NCBI GenBank assembly: GCA_963921425.1
Contig: OY992832.1
Location: 434,001 to 498,000 of the forward strand
DNA length: 64,000 nt
Origin: Dryas octopetala
Lineage: Eukaryota > Streptophyta > Magnoliopsida > Rosales > Rosaceae
Direction of reading: 5' to 3'
In this document: piece by piece, positions 22,587 to 33,607 of the stretch
Layout of the letters: each line of letters starts with the position of its first letter
How positions within the stretch are numbered: the first letter of the stretch is position 1
Made by a program: the position numbers and the translations under genes
The notes under the pieces: model-generated
What the model saw: only the letters and a program-made list of their open reading frames with translations
What the model was told of the DNA's origin: nothing
Database searches by the model: none

Positions 22587-23525
22587 CTGCATGGCAAAAC
22601 TACGCAACCATTTTAACCTTGTTATCACTTTTAATTTCATCATAGCGCCTCTCCCTTATCTTTCTTCTACGAAACCAAAGTTTGTTCTCGACAGAGTGAG
22701 AGAGGGAGAGAGGGAAGGAGAGAGTGATCAATAATTTTAAAACTTTAAAATTAAAAAAAAATCAATTAAAATTTTAAAGAATAAAAACTCATAACATTTA
22801 GATAAAGAATAAAAACTCCTAAAATTCGGAAAAATATGAATATTCTGAAAAGAAATTATCATAATTAAATTAACACATAAAGGGTAAATCTAACAGTTAT
22901 CGCAAAAGAGCTCAGAGCAGGCGTCATATAGCTATCGGGACCAAGAGTAGAGTGGTGACCTGCCTCATCTATTCAAGCCCTCAAGCGCCGATGTACGATC
23001 ACCAAATACTTGGCTAACCAGGCCGTTCTCGAATCTCAGCCACTGATCGTAACAACCAACCTAGCTAGGTTACATACCTCGCACCCGGAAAAAGAAAAAA
23101 AAGAAAAAGAAATCAGACAACCATTCCATATAACAAAACGGAACAGAACAGTGAAAATAATCGAGAAGGAACCTTGGCACGGCACGGAGGTGGCGTTGTC
23201 AGAATTAGGGTTTCTGGCGGGAGTTTGAGTTTGCGTTGAAGAATGCGAATGCGAATGGGAATGGGAAAGGCGGTGGTGGAGTGGAGGGGCATTAACTGTA
23301 CAGGGAATGGGAATGGGAGAGACCTCTTCTGATTTCCACTGCTTGAAGTTCAACCTCTTACTCTTCAAGCCCTTGATCGATCGATCGTCGTTCACCGAAC
23401 AACCAACCACCCGAGAAAAAAAAAATCAGACAGAAACAACAAATTGCATAAAACAAAAAACACAGTGAAGGAAGGAAACTATACTAACCCGGTCGGAATT
23501 AGGGTTTCTTTCTATGGAGTCGAGG

Positions 23526-23593
23526 AATGGGAATGCCACCGGAATGGGAATGCCACAGCAATGGGAATGCTACCGGAATGGGAATGCCGTCGG
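23526..23593. repeat. 17-bp minisatellite, four units
   Basis: Four consecutive units of AATGGGAATGCCACCGG with one to three substitutions each. Confidence 0.85.
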
Positions 23594-23649
23594 CGACTGA
23601 CTGGAGGTGAGTGGAGGTGACCGTTGAACTCACTCAGTCATAGACAGAT

Positions 23650-23860
23650 TTATAATTGAGACTGAGGCGGTGCGTAATTTTTACGCACCAACCTCCTAAT
23701 GTCAGTTACTAATGCTGGGCTTCGCCTTTGGGCTTGACAATTGCCTTGAGCCCATTTATAATCGGGATGGAGGCGGTGCGTAATTTTCACGCACCAAAAC
23801 CTAATGTCGGTTGCTTATGCTGGGCTTTTCCTTTGGGCTTGACAATTGGCTTGGGCCCAT
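23650..23860. repeat. Tandem duplication of a 105-bp hairpin-containing unit
   Basis: Two adjacent diverged copies each start TTTATAAT, contain the hairpin GGTGCGTAA-TTT-TTACGCACC (second copy slightly altered), and end GACAATTG..TTG.GCCCA. Single copies occur near 17,460-17,580 and 28,850-28,940. Confidence 0.8.
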
Positions 23861-24639
23861 TCTAATGTTGATTGCGGGTTGGATCTTCTTTATAGGGCCG
23901 GATCCAAGCTGATCCGTTTAATTAAATGAACTGTAGATTGATTAAATAAATAGAGAATTTTCTTAAAAAACAAAAACACTAGAAATTTTGGATCAGACGG
24001 ACCATAGGTTTTTTTTACACCTTAAAAAATGTGGAAAAGAAAGTTAAGAAAATTAAGGTCCAATTGCAACTATAAGTTTAAAATTGCTTAGAAGTTAGAA
24101 GTTAGAACTTAGAACATTCAATTTTTTAATTTCATATTTCGAATGGAGCTTAATTTATAGAGGTTAGAACTGTTTCCAAAAACAGGTGAAAATGATTTTT
24201 ATTAGAAAATCACATTCGTTTCAACTCTCTATCCAGTAAAACTTTAAAAATAATTAATTCAATAACTATTAATTTGAAAAACAAACCTTTTTTTTTTTCA
24301 AAAAAAAGAAAAGTGAATGCGAAACTACTCAAGTGAGGTGTTAATGCTTTTTCCAAATACATAGTCTGGTATGTTTTTCACCAAAAAAAAAAAAAAAGTA
24401 TGTAAAATAAGATGAGAGAAATATGTTTTACATACAATGGATAAAATGATCGATCCAAATCTGTCATTGTAAAGAGTTCCATATACAATTAGGTATAGCA
24501 AAATTAATACCAGGTGATACTTTTGTACCTACAAAAGAATGAGAGACAATATAATTAAGCATTCAAAAGTATTAACTAATATCATTTGATTATTTTGGAG
24601 TGAGTCCTAATACCAATCAATAAAAGAAACATACTTACC

Positions 24640-24705
24640 TTTGCGTGTGAAAGTTGCAGTGGAATTAACTCCAATCAATGGCCCAGCTGAGTTCCCTGCA
24701 CAAAT
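24640..24705 (-). pseudogene. DEG5-like protease exon relic, copy 2
   Basis: The minus strand reads GNSAGPLIGVNSTATFTRKG followed by a GT donor. It is the Deg5-type region spanning the catalytic serine, with the residues between GPL and IGVN deleted. A diverged VISGLG-coding segment lies at about 24,845-24,875. This copy is better preserved than the one at 18,450. Confidence 0.65.
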
Positions 24706-25399
24706 TATGACATTTACAAATGTCTTTCAGAGGATGAATGAGCAATAGTGGACAAAGTTCACAACCATAATTCATTAACGAGGGTATCATCTGTTTGAAT
24801 TGAAAATTTACCAACACTAATAGCTTTGAATAGCTCATTAACTGCCTAATCCACCGACCACCACCTGCAATATTCAAAAGTAGCCATCACACAATCGTCA
24901 AATACTTCTGAATCTACTGCATTAAAAAGAAGTAGAGCATTATATTGCATCACAAAGTAATCTTTCTTCCCTAACGGTAAACATGATATTGCATTACCAC
25001 CAAATGCCATTCGCTGCCCGCCACTAGCACTAATGAGGATGGATAATCTCAGAATGGAAAATCACACAAGTCATTGTTTCTCTTTCTGTCTCTTTTTTTG
25101 TTGGCAATGATTTAATAGCCACAGCTAGATACAATTGAGAACTTATCTCACCAAATATGTATAATGTATTAGTCATCTTCAGACAGGGTATCACTTTTCA
25201 ATCTGATATGCCTAGGCCAATAGGAAATAGCTAGGTCTCCCACAACACCATTAACTCCACAAAAGACTCCACCTCAAATGGGACAAAAGGCATCTATATA
25301 GTAAGCACATACCACCAGAAAAGATGAGCAATGCTATCCTGACTCGTGTAATTGATTTAAAAGAAGTTTGAGAAAAGGATATAGAAATTGATTAACCTT

Positions 25400-25645
25400 G
25401 TCCAACATTTGATGTCAAACTTCCTGCATTCCTCCTTTAAGTTATTTGTTAGCTACCTCACTGAAGAGCATTGTACACGATTTTGAGTTCTTCACAAATG
25501 GTTTTTTGTACAAGGGCATCAGTTCTGACATTAACAGCTGCAGTTGCTTCATCAAGAATAAGTATTTTTCGATAGTGGTCAAACAAGACTTCATATAGTT
25601 GCCACTGTCCAAAGCTCAAATTCTCTCCTGCCTCCGAGACCTTGA
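25400..25645 (-). pseudogene. ABCC transporter NBD2 exon fused to a LysRS exon
   Basis: 25,645 to 25,473 (minus) reads [20 protein letters not shown] and then [24 protein letters not shown]. These are the degenerate ABC signature (normally GQRQL) and the Walker B of an ABCC/MRP second nucleotide-binding domain; the signature-to-Walker B segment is shortened and altered. Without a spacer it continues into ALFSEVANK and KFDIKC (25,472-25,400), the LysRS exon. The join lies inside both coding segments. Confidence 0.7.
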
Positions 25646-26264
25646 CATATCACAAGGTTACTTTAGAGATGGAAGGTACTATTGTAATTAGGGTGTCAAT
25701 GAGGAAGAGCCTACTGCAATTAGGGCACACTATTGTAATTAGGGTATCATGGCAGTCCAAAGTTCCAAACCAAACAGACTGCTGAATGTATGACTTCAAT
25801 TATAACCCCTGAATGGGCCTATCAATGATGACCATTCACATTCATACCCAAATCAATATACATCAAGTAAACACAAGGATTTAAGTTTCCTTCTATAATC
25901 ATATTTCTTCAAGCCAACCTAATCAGAATATTTAATCTGTAAAAACAGGAATTTGCTGAACTCTGAATATCAAACAATTGAATTTCATTTTCCTAACACA
26001 GTAACTCAAATCATCAACCAGTTTAAGTCCCAAATAAATGATATAATTAAAGAAGACCAAATACAAGTCGATGCATGGTGTTCATAATTTAGGAAATTTC
26101 AATGAGAATTGAGGTAAAGCATGTTATCTGTTTTTTTCCATGAAGCTGTTGATGGGATGACTTAATTAATTGAGAAAGAGCATCATTACTTAGAGCAAGT
26201 TATAATCAAACAATCTTTAAAAGTACTTTAGGAACTAGCAGGAAGATAGAACTTTCTAAAGCGC

Positions 26265-26370
26265 TTACAGGCAATAAGTCAAGGTCATGTCACAATGCAG
26301 TCACATCAATTGCCTTCTCATATCTTGTAGATTCAAAGAAAGATCTAAATAAAATGTTGTCACGTACCTG
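26265..26370 (-). pseudogene. ABCC transporter NBD1 exon relic
   Basis: The minus strand reads VRDNILFRSFFESTRYEKAI then DVTAL, stop, HDLDLLP. This matches the ABCC first nucleotide-binding domain, VRDNILFGSPFD..RYE..ID.TALQHDLELLP, with an in-frame stop at the Gln position. It is in the same orientation as the NBD2 piece but upstream of it, with the transmembrane domain between them missing. Confidence 0.7.
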
Positions 26371-26640
26371 CAAACATAAAGCCCCATTGAACTCAAACAG
26401 ATACTATTTTTTTTATTCAAACAAAAACTTATTTGAAAGACATAAGAGAAAGTATCATTCAAGGGCTGTTTGTTCGCAGAGAAAATGATAAACTAACACT
26501 ATTTTTTAATATCCCCAAGTATAAGGAAGCCATGTCATTACAAAGAAACACTTGATAAAAAAACGAGGATTCCAGGCCTGGTAAAACAATTAATGAAAAA
26601 CCCAGACTAAGTCGATCACATCTGATGAGAAGCAAACACA

Positions 26641-26782
26641 TCTAAGCAGGGGTGAATCCAGAACTTTCCATGGGAGTGGACAGCCAGCAACACACTAATG
26701 CAATTAGTTCATCTAAGCAGGGTTGAATCCAGAACTTTCCATGGGAGTGGACAGCCAACAACACACTAATGCAATTAGTTTT
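26641..26782. repeat. Tandem duplication of a 70-bp unit
   Basis: Two nearly identical adjacent copies, each starting ATCTAAGCAGGG and ending AATGCAATTAGTT. Partial copies recur at 29,170 and 33,570. Confidence 0.8.
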
Positions 26783-27179
26783 ATACTTCTGATCTACAAG
26801 ACTCAACTTCATATATGACCCAGGTATTTCTTTTTCATAGCGTAGGTAAATTAGTAGTAAGGCGAGAAAAAATGAAATGAAATATTATTTGCAAAGAAAG
26901 ACAAAGAAAAATAGTATTTGATGATCAACAACTTGGAGCAAAATCAAATTAGACCAATAGCTGTACAGAGCTTCAACAAAGAAACCACCAACAAAATTCA
27001 GTGTCATTCATGCCTATTGCCTATATATTGAAAACTTCAAATAGATAAGACACACTGTGTGCGTGGTTTGATTACATTGCTTAAGAGGCTAACTACAATG
27101 ATATCTAATGTTCATTCATCACATGAAAAGACACAAGCAACTAGAGATAATGCATGGTTTTTAGTCCTTGTGAAAGAAG

Positions 27180-27400
27180 TATGAATTGAGAGAACATAAT
27201 ATGCAGTAGTAGGGATTTCAACCATAAAGTAGACTAGGGGAAAAGGAAATACAAAAATTAACAATAAAAGGAAGAAAGAAGTGCATAAATATAAATGGCC
27301 ATACCCATAAAAAAAATAAAAAGTGAGTGGGGGTGACAACAATTTGAGACCTTGCATTAGCCATGACTTGGACCTTCCCAGTTCCACCACTATGATTCAT
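27180..27400 (-). repeat. Repeated segment also at 28,430-28,700
   Basis: The two copies share an intron-like AT-rich part with GTAGACTAGGGGAAAAGGAA and adjacent exon-like pieces. The second copy encodes KVKEIVTTFNEAEVPSEDIC on the minus strand (28,600-28,670). I do not recognise the protein. Confidence 0.5.
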
Positions 27401-27891
27401 CGCACAAGAGAAGTTCTGAGGAGGAGGAGGATCTTTTGTTCATGATTCGCCCTTGCCTGAATAGGAGAAAAATTATTTATTCTATTCAACAAAAAAAAAA
27501 AGCAGAATGAATGACAGATGATATGAAACCCTAGACCAGATATATAGAATCCCAAATTTTGAATACCAGCCAGCAAACAATACAGTGGCAGTGATATCAT
27601 CCTTTTTATATTCCATGTCACTTAGGCTTAGTCATCATACTTGTTTACATATTCAAGCACAAACAGTCGTTGGAACAATAAATTACCGCAAATCTATGAA
27701 TGAATTCCACTATAAGTGGAAGGCCTCTCTGATCTCTTCAAGCCCAGGCTAGCTCAAGCTTGCGACAATTCCGGAGTAAGTCAGAGTCTGTGTGACGATA
27801 CACAGGTCTCGATCACCTTGGGAGGGAGAGACCTCTCCGGAGACTGACTAACTGACTGGAGAGAAAGAGAAAGCGAGTGAGGTGTGTGTGT

Positions 27892-27893
27892 GT

Positions 27894-27937
<44 letters not shown>
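27892..27937. repeat. (GA)n microsatellite
   Basis: About 22 uninterrupted GA units. A second long array is at 29,789-29,831. Confidence 0.9.
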
Positions 27938-27942
<5 letters not shown>

Positions 27943-28115
27943 GGGGCATTAGGGTGAGTGAGAGTTTTCACCTTCATCTGATTAAATGCAAAACTATATA
28001 CAGGAATAGGTGTATCATTGTTGGACGAGACATATGGAGAATGCAATGGTGGTATAGTTTAACAATTAACACTGAACTATACACAGAATGAGCGAGTAAT
28101 GAAGTAGTTTAGATT

Positions 28116-28188
28116 TGCTCTCGTTGAGAGTCGAACTCAAGACCTCCCGCTTACTAAACGGGTGCTAAACCAACTGAGCTACAAGAGC
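28116..28188 (-). tRNA. tRNA-Thr(AGU)-like with damaged D arm
   Basis: 73 bases. Anticodon AGT and the anticodon and T stems are intact. The acceptor has one G-U type pair (GCTCTTG/CGAGAGC). The 3' side of the D stem has lost a base (TTTAGC instead of TTAGAGC), so the D arm pairs poorly. Probably inactive. The LysRS exon that normally follows is deleted. Confidence 0.6.
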
Positions 28189-29784
28189 ATATTGTATTAT
28201 GGGGTAATTAGAACAAGCCACCTTCAATTGGAGAATAAAAGTCAACGTATTCAGCAATACATCTATCAAAATTTGAACACAACACAAGAGCAACTAGAGA
28301 TAATGAATACTTAGAGTAATTAATTGATTAGTTAATTGGGCAACACCAACACCACATCATGAGCAGTTTATAGTCCTTATGGCAAAAAGTCTACGTAAAA
28401 AAATTTGCTGACCTCCAACTCCAATCGAGAGAACATAATGATTAATATATGCAGAAGGGAATTCAACCATGAATTAGACTAGAGGAAAAGGAAATAAAAA
28501 ATCAACAATAAAAGAAAGAAAGAAGCGCATATAAATAATAATAAATACAAAAAGAAAGTGAGTGAGTGAGTGAGTAGGGGTGACAAGAATTTGATACCCA
28601 CAAATATCTTCTGAAGGGACTTCAGCTTCATTAAATGTGGTGACAATCTCTTTCACCTTTACAGTTGTCCCATTCTGCAAGATATAATAAACCCAAAAAC
28701 CTTTACTTATATGATAATTAACACAAAACCACTTCTTATCTGACAATTCACACAAATTCAATATTGGGATTGAGGTACTCCCTCTGAGACTGAGAGCTTT
28801 GTGATCGTGTGGGTGAGTGTGAAATTAGTGAATGAATAGTGGATGGAGGTGACCGTTATAGACCGATTTAATTTATAACCTAGACTGAGGCGGTGCGTAT
28901 TTTTTACGCTTCCTAATGTCAGTTAGCCTTAGCATTATTTTCCTTGGGAATGGGAATGAGATTGGGAGAGAGAGACAGAGAGAATTGGAATGAGAAGAGA
29001 TTGAGATCTCTTCTCTCTCCGAAAACTGACAGGAGAGACAAGAAGAGAAAGGCTTGAGAGAGAGTACTGAGACAGAGATGTTCGTGACTGTGTGTTAGTA
29101 GTGAATAGTGAGAGGGGATATATTAATGCACAGAAAAATTGAGTCATTCACATCTAAAGAGAAGCAAACACATCTAAGCAGGGGTGGGTACAATTAGTTC
29201 TAACTTCTAAGCCAACAACATACTAATACAATTAGTTTATAATTCTGATCGGCAAGACTCAACTTCACTCCACTAAAGGATTCAGGTATATCTTTTTCAA
29301 AGAGTTGGAAAATTATTTATAAGCCTTAAAAGATTTCTGAAATACAGCAGCAACCTACAATAAGAGCAAAGAATCATGCTTCACATATAAATTTATCAAA
29401 ATCATAACAAATTTTGCATACCTTAATAAATTTATCAGTTCAATATTTTCTCGCATTATCAGACCAGCCAGAAGACCACACTAATTGCTAAACCCCTGAC
29501 CATCAAACACTAAAACCAATTCCCCAGTCCAAACATATTAGAAAGTAACAAGACCTTAACCCATTCAATCATTCATTATTAACCAGCAAAATGCCCCATT
29601 CCCCCAATAAATACTAAGGTTAATTTTGAGTTTGACCTCAACCCACTCAGCAATTCATTATTAACTCACCATATGTAAGTTATTCTACATCTTTCACCAA
29701 ATAGATAAGCCAAACAGATAATCTTCCCCATACTCACCTACATTTGAGGAATAAGTAAGAAGAGAGGGAGGGGGGAGGGGGGGA

Positions 29785-29788
<4 letters not shown>

Positions 29789-29831
<43 letters not shown>
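29789..29831. repeat. (AG)n microsatellite
   Basis: About 20 AG units, preceded by a G-rich GGGGGGA stretch. It directly borders the LysRS exon copy at 29,850. Confidence 0.9.
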
Positions 29832-29832
<1 letters not shown>

Positions 29833-29849
29833 AGACAATACCAATCGAA

Positions 29850-29960
29850 TCAGTGATGCCTTGCCACTCAACATTTCCTCAGTCAGCTCCATCAAGTCAT
29901 TGTAGTCTGCATAAGGCATATAGAAATCACAGGTAGTGAACTGAGGATTATGAGTCATTT
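29850..29960 (-). pseudogene. Lysyl-tRNA synthetase exon, copy 4 (best preserved)
   Basis: The minus strand reads [20 protein letters not shown] then LTEEMLSG followed by a GT donor, with CAG before TTCACT as a possible acceptor. Plant cytosolic LysRS reads [20 protein letters not shown] at this place, in the class II catalytic core. It is open but isolated. The tRNA-Thr at 30,076 lies in the presumed upstream intron, 120 bases away. Confidence 0.75.
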
Positions 29961-30075
29961 CAGCTTCATTTGATTAAATGCAAAACAATATAAGTTTTGA
30001 TGTATCATTGTTGAAAGGGACATACAGAACATGCAATGCTGGTCTAGTTTTACACAGAATGAGGTAGTTTTGATT

Positions 30076-30149
30076 TGCTCTCGTTGAGAGTCGAACTCAA
30101 GACCTCTCGCTTACTAAACGGGTGCTCTAACCAACTGAGCTACGAGAGC
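30076..30149 (-). tRNA. tRNA-Thr(AGU)-like, one anticodon-stem mismatch
   Basis: Full length, anticodon AGT. Acceptor GCTCTCG/CGAGAGC, D and T arms intact. The anticodon stem CCCGT/GCGAG has one C-A mismatch. A CAA motif precedes the 5' end; no oligo-T terminator follows. Confidence 0.7.
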
Positions 30150-30494
30150 ATATTGTATTATGCGGTAATTAGAACAAGCCACCGTCATTTGGAGAATCAA
30201 GGTCAATTTATTGAGCAATGCAATTGGTTATCTATCAAAATTTGAACACAACACAAGAGCAGAGGAATATTCAGAAAGATTACATTGCTGAGGTTGACTA
30301 TTAATATGTATAATTTAATAGTCATCTACAGACAGGGCATCACTTTTCAATCTAAAATGCCTAGGTCTCTCTAACAACACCATTAGCTCTTCAAAATACT
30401 CCACCTCAAATGGGACAGAGCAATGGTATCCTAACTCACAAACTTGATTTAAAAGAAGTTTGAGAAAGAGGATATAGAAAATGATTTACCTAGT

Positions 30495-30800
30495 CAAACA
30501 AAGAAGCTGTTGTTTCAGGAGGGGAACATTTGATATCAAACTTGATGCATTCCTCCATAAGATATTTGGTAGCTACCTCACGGGAGAGGTCCTCTGGACT
30601 TGTGTTGAGATTTGCGATTCCCTAACCATGTTGTTCCTTCTGCAATAATACCATTTAAAACTACCAGATAAGTTATTTTACATATGTTCAAGTTGTAACA
30701 TGCATAAGCAATGAATATAGTTTACAGAGCTGAAGGGGGGATGAATTAAATCCGTTTGAATGGTACTTGATTTATATCCACCTGTAAGTTCCTTGGCCAT
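30495..30800 (-). pseudogene. Lysyl-tRNA synthetase exon relics (two exons, broken)
   Basis: 30,800-30,740 carries the KELTGGYK segment. 30,650-30,500 carries a GIANLNTSPEDLS-type stretch followed by ATKYLMEECIKFDIKCSPPE and TTASLFD. The exons are in the order expected for LysRS on the minus strand but carry a stop (QHG*G) and a deletion in the first. Confidence 0.65.
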
Positions 30801-30869
30801 CCCTATTTTAAATTTAATATATCAGCAGAGAATCCAAGTAGTTTCATGGACATGGAAACATGCTTGAGC

Positions 30870-30985
30870 CATGCATCAATGATGCCTTGCCACTCAAGAT
30901 TTCCTCAGTGAGCTCCATCAAGTCATAGTAGTCTGCATAAGCCATACATAAACCACAGGTAGCGAATTGAGGATTATGAGTCATT
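30870..30985 (-). pseudogene. Lysyl-tRNA synthetase exon relic, copy 5
   Basis: The minus strand encodes [19 protein letters not shown], close to the Lys[17 protein letters not shown] segment, with a GT after it. It is paired with the tRNA at 31,114. Confidence 0.7.
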
Positions 30986-31113
30986 TCAAATTCATTTAAT
31001 TAAATGCAAAACAATATTAGGAATAGGTGCATCAATGTTGGAGAGACATACGGACAATGCAATGCTGGTATAGTTCAACACTGAACTGTACACAGAATGA
31101 GGTAGTTTTGATT

Positions 31114-31187
31114 GGCTCTCGTTGAGAGTCGAACTCAAAACCTCCCGCTTACTAAACGGGTGCTCTAACCAACTGAGCTACGAGAGC
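31114..31187 (-). tRNA. tRNA-Thr(AGU), all stems paired
   Basis: Anticodon AGT, acceptor GCTCTCG/CGAGAGC, D, anticodon (CCCGT/GCGGG) and T stems intact. The variable loop differs by one base. The discriminator position is C rather than A, which may affect identity. Confidence 0.75.
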
Positions 31188-31308
31188 ATATTGTATGATG
31201 TGTACGCCTAAGATAAGGAGAGACAAGTCAACTTTTTTCTTAAAAAACAAATCATCCATGAAAGTAATAAGTAGAGAGAGAGAGAGTTCATGCATCAAGC
31301 ATATTGAA

Positions 31309-31440
31309 CTTTTATTTCATTAGCTCCCTTGGTACCAAGCCTCTACTCAACATTGCGAAGGAGCTTGCAAACGAGATCCTTAGCCTCAGCAGAGAGCTTT
31401 ATTTCCTCTGGGAATTTCAGATGAGTTCTCCAGCTCACAA
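31309..31440 (-). pseudogene. NDR/AGC kinase exon, copy 2 (in-frame stop)
   Basis: The minus strand reads IVSWRTHLKFPEEIKLSAEA then KDLVCKLLRNVE, stop, RLGTKGANEIK. The glutamine codon of NVEQRLGTKG has become TAG. Homologous to the exon at 22,455. Confidence 0.8.
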
Positions 31441-31824
31441 TCAGATCAGTTATCACTTGGACATCAATTTGATTCCTGGGACCTACTCATCAGTTTTCTA
31501 CTTGCACACACAGTGAATACAAATTTAAAACATTCAATCAAATGACTACCTTTTGTCCCAGTCCCAAGAAAGGAGTTGCTTGGCCATTTCATTATTGTTA
31601 ACTCAATATTTCGATAAGAAGTAATTGCTTACAAATTTTGGAAACCATTGATTATTTTGAAAAAATATTATCATAAAGTATAAATAAACAGCTATCACAA
31701 ACCTAGAAACCCAGTCACACCAACAATATCACCACGCTGAACACTAATCACAAACTCATAATCTGTTCCTGAGACACGCTTTATAAACTATATGTCCACA
31801 TTATAAACTCATAATCTGTTCTTG

Positions 31825-31935
31825 TGACATGCATCAATGATGCCTTACCACTCAAACATTTCCTCAGTGAGCTCCATCAAGTCATTGTAGTCTGCATAAG
31901 GCGTATAGAAATCACAGGTAGTGAGATTATGAGTC
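31825..31935 (-). pseudogene. Lysyl-tRNA synthetase exon relic, copy 6
   Basis: The minus strand encodes [24 protein letters not shown] sequence, with an extra base in the run coding for the end of the exon (CTCAAACATT), so the frame is shifted. Paired with the tRNA at 32,068. Confidence 0.65.
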
Positions 31936-32067
31936 ATTTCACCTTCATTTGATTGAATGCAAAACAATATAAGAAACATGTGTATTAATGTTGGAAGGGA
32001 CATACGGACAATGCAATGCTGGTATAGTTTAACACTGAACTTTACACAGAATGAGGTACTTTTGATT

Positions 32068-32141
32068 TGCTCCCGTTGAGAGTCGAACTCAAGACCTCCC
32101 GCTTACTAAACGGGTGCTCTAACCAACTGAGCTACGAGAGC
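32068..32141 (-). tRNA. tRNA-Thr(AGU), all stems paired
   Basis: Anticodon AGT. The acceptor GCTCTCG/CGGGAGC has one G-U pair; D, anticodon and T stems are intact; discriminator A. A CAA motif lies just upstream. No nearby oligo-T terminator is seen. Confidence 0.8.
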
Positions 32142-32786
32142 ATATTGTATTATGGATTAATTAGAACAAGCCACCTTCATTTGGAGATCAAGGTCAATAT
32201 CTATCAAAATTTGAACACAACCCAAGAGCAGAGGAATATTCAGAAAGATTACATTGCTGAAGAGGTTGGCTAACTACATTGATATATCTAATATTCATTG
32301 ATCACATGAAAAGACACAAGAAACTAGAGTTGATGAATACTTACAGTAATTAAAGGATTAGTTAATTGGGCAACACCAACACCACATCATGAGCGGTTTA
32401 TAGTCCTTATGCTGACCTCATTGTAGTTTCGACCTGAGGGAGAACATAGAAGAATATGACAAAATAAAAGAGATACTCGGGGCACTATCAACAAATGGCA
32501 ATGAAAACAGAGGAAAGACTAACCTCTAAGAAATCAAGATTTTCAATCAACACCTGATCTTTTAAAATGTATGCTTCAGGATTCCTGGAACTTCCTGGGA
32601 CCTAGTCATCAGTTTGTGCGGAACTGTATGTAATGTTGTCATGATAAGGGCCCAGGCAGCATTATATCCTGTCACAAATGAAAATTACTCACCATCGGCA
32701 TTATCAGAAACAGTACCAGCTTTTTGCGTTGGCAACATATGAAGACAATGTCATAAGACTATAAATGACCTTGGCATCATAGATTT

Positions 32787-33230
32787 TATTTATGAGTGCC
32801 TTTGGTACCAAGCCACCGCTCAACATTGGAGAAGAGCTTGCAAATGAGATCCTTAGCTTCAGCTTTCTCTATGGATTTCAGATGAGTTCTCCAGCTTACA
32901 ATCTGCATGGCAAAACTAACCATTTGTTTGTTTAATAAGAACATACAAAAAAGATGTCAGCAGGAGAATTCATAAATTTTTTATACTGCTTAAGAACCTA
33001 CTGAAGCACCAACATTATAGTAGTTACAAATTAATAAGGGGGTTTATGTCAATTTCTTAAATCTGCAACGTAAAACCTATTGGGTAATCTGAATGTCCCA
33101 TATTACAAATGGTAAACCAAAAATTCAACATTCAATTTACCTTTCTGCGTGTTGGCATTGGTTCTTCAGAATAGAATGGTGAAGATCCCACAAGCATCCC
33201 ATACCATGATTGCTCCAAGAGACCACCTGA
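32787..33230 (-). pseudogene. NDR/AGC kinase two-exon relic
   Basis: Exon A (33,228-33,141, minus) reads YGMLVGSSPFYSEEPMPTRR and K, ending at a GT donor, with WSLGAIM upstream in another frame (1-base shift). This is the kinase segment [22 protein letters not shown]. After an intron of about 230 bases, exon B (32,908-32,787) reads IVSWRTHLKS then AEAKDLICKLFSNVERWLGT with an internal deletion and an early stop. Exon order and intron position match a real NDR gene, so this is a partial gene copy, not a processed one. Confidence 0.8.
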
Positions 33231-33607
33231 TACAAATATCTGGTTACAAAAGTATATCACTGAAGTCTAGAGTTTGAACCGTTGAATAAGCCTAAATGGC
33301 ATATTATAAACACTTGAAAACAAAAACAGCTACTAAAGAACAGATAAAACAAATTTATCATCATCAACCAGTCACACCAACAATATCACCACGCTTAATA
33401 CTAGAATGGAACTTAGAAAATTCGGATTCATCCGACTCTGACTTTCTGCATGAAAAAAAGAATAGCCCAATAGGAATTGTGATATTCAAAAGGATAAGAA
33501 ATAACTCAAGAAAGGGGATATATTAGTGTACAGAAAAAATTGACACAATCACATCTGATTAGAAGCAAACGCATCTAAGTAGGGGTGGGTGAATCCAGAA
33601 AGAAAAG

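Larger units (their letters stand above)
15470..33300. repeat. Mosaic of repeated segments with tRNA-Thr copies and gene fragments
   Basis: About 18 kb is built from segments that recur two to eight times in the same orientation. These are a tRNA-Thr unit, exons of four different genes, a LHHRLSHSHSHSHSS-coding first-exon-like segment (17,165-17,280 and 23,180-23,340), and a block containing the GGTGCGTAA hairpin. Large sub-blocks are colinear, for example 16,900-19,330 with 22,900-25,390. No complete protein-coding gene is present. All recognisable coding pieces read on the minus strand. Confidence 0.8.

Noticed and set aside
16766..32141. Regularly recurring repeat that could be mistaken for a CRISPR array
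   Set aside because: Spacing is irregular and kilobases wide, the organism is a plant, and the repeats fold as tRNA-Thr.
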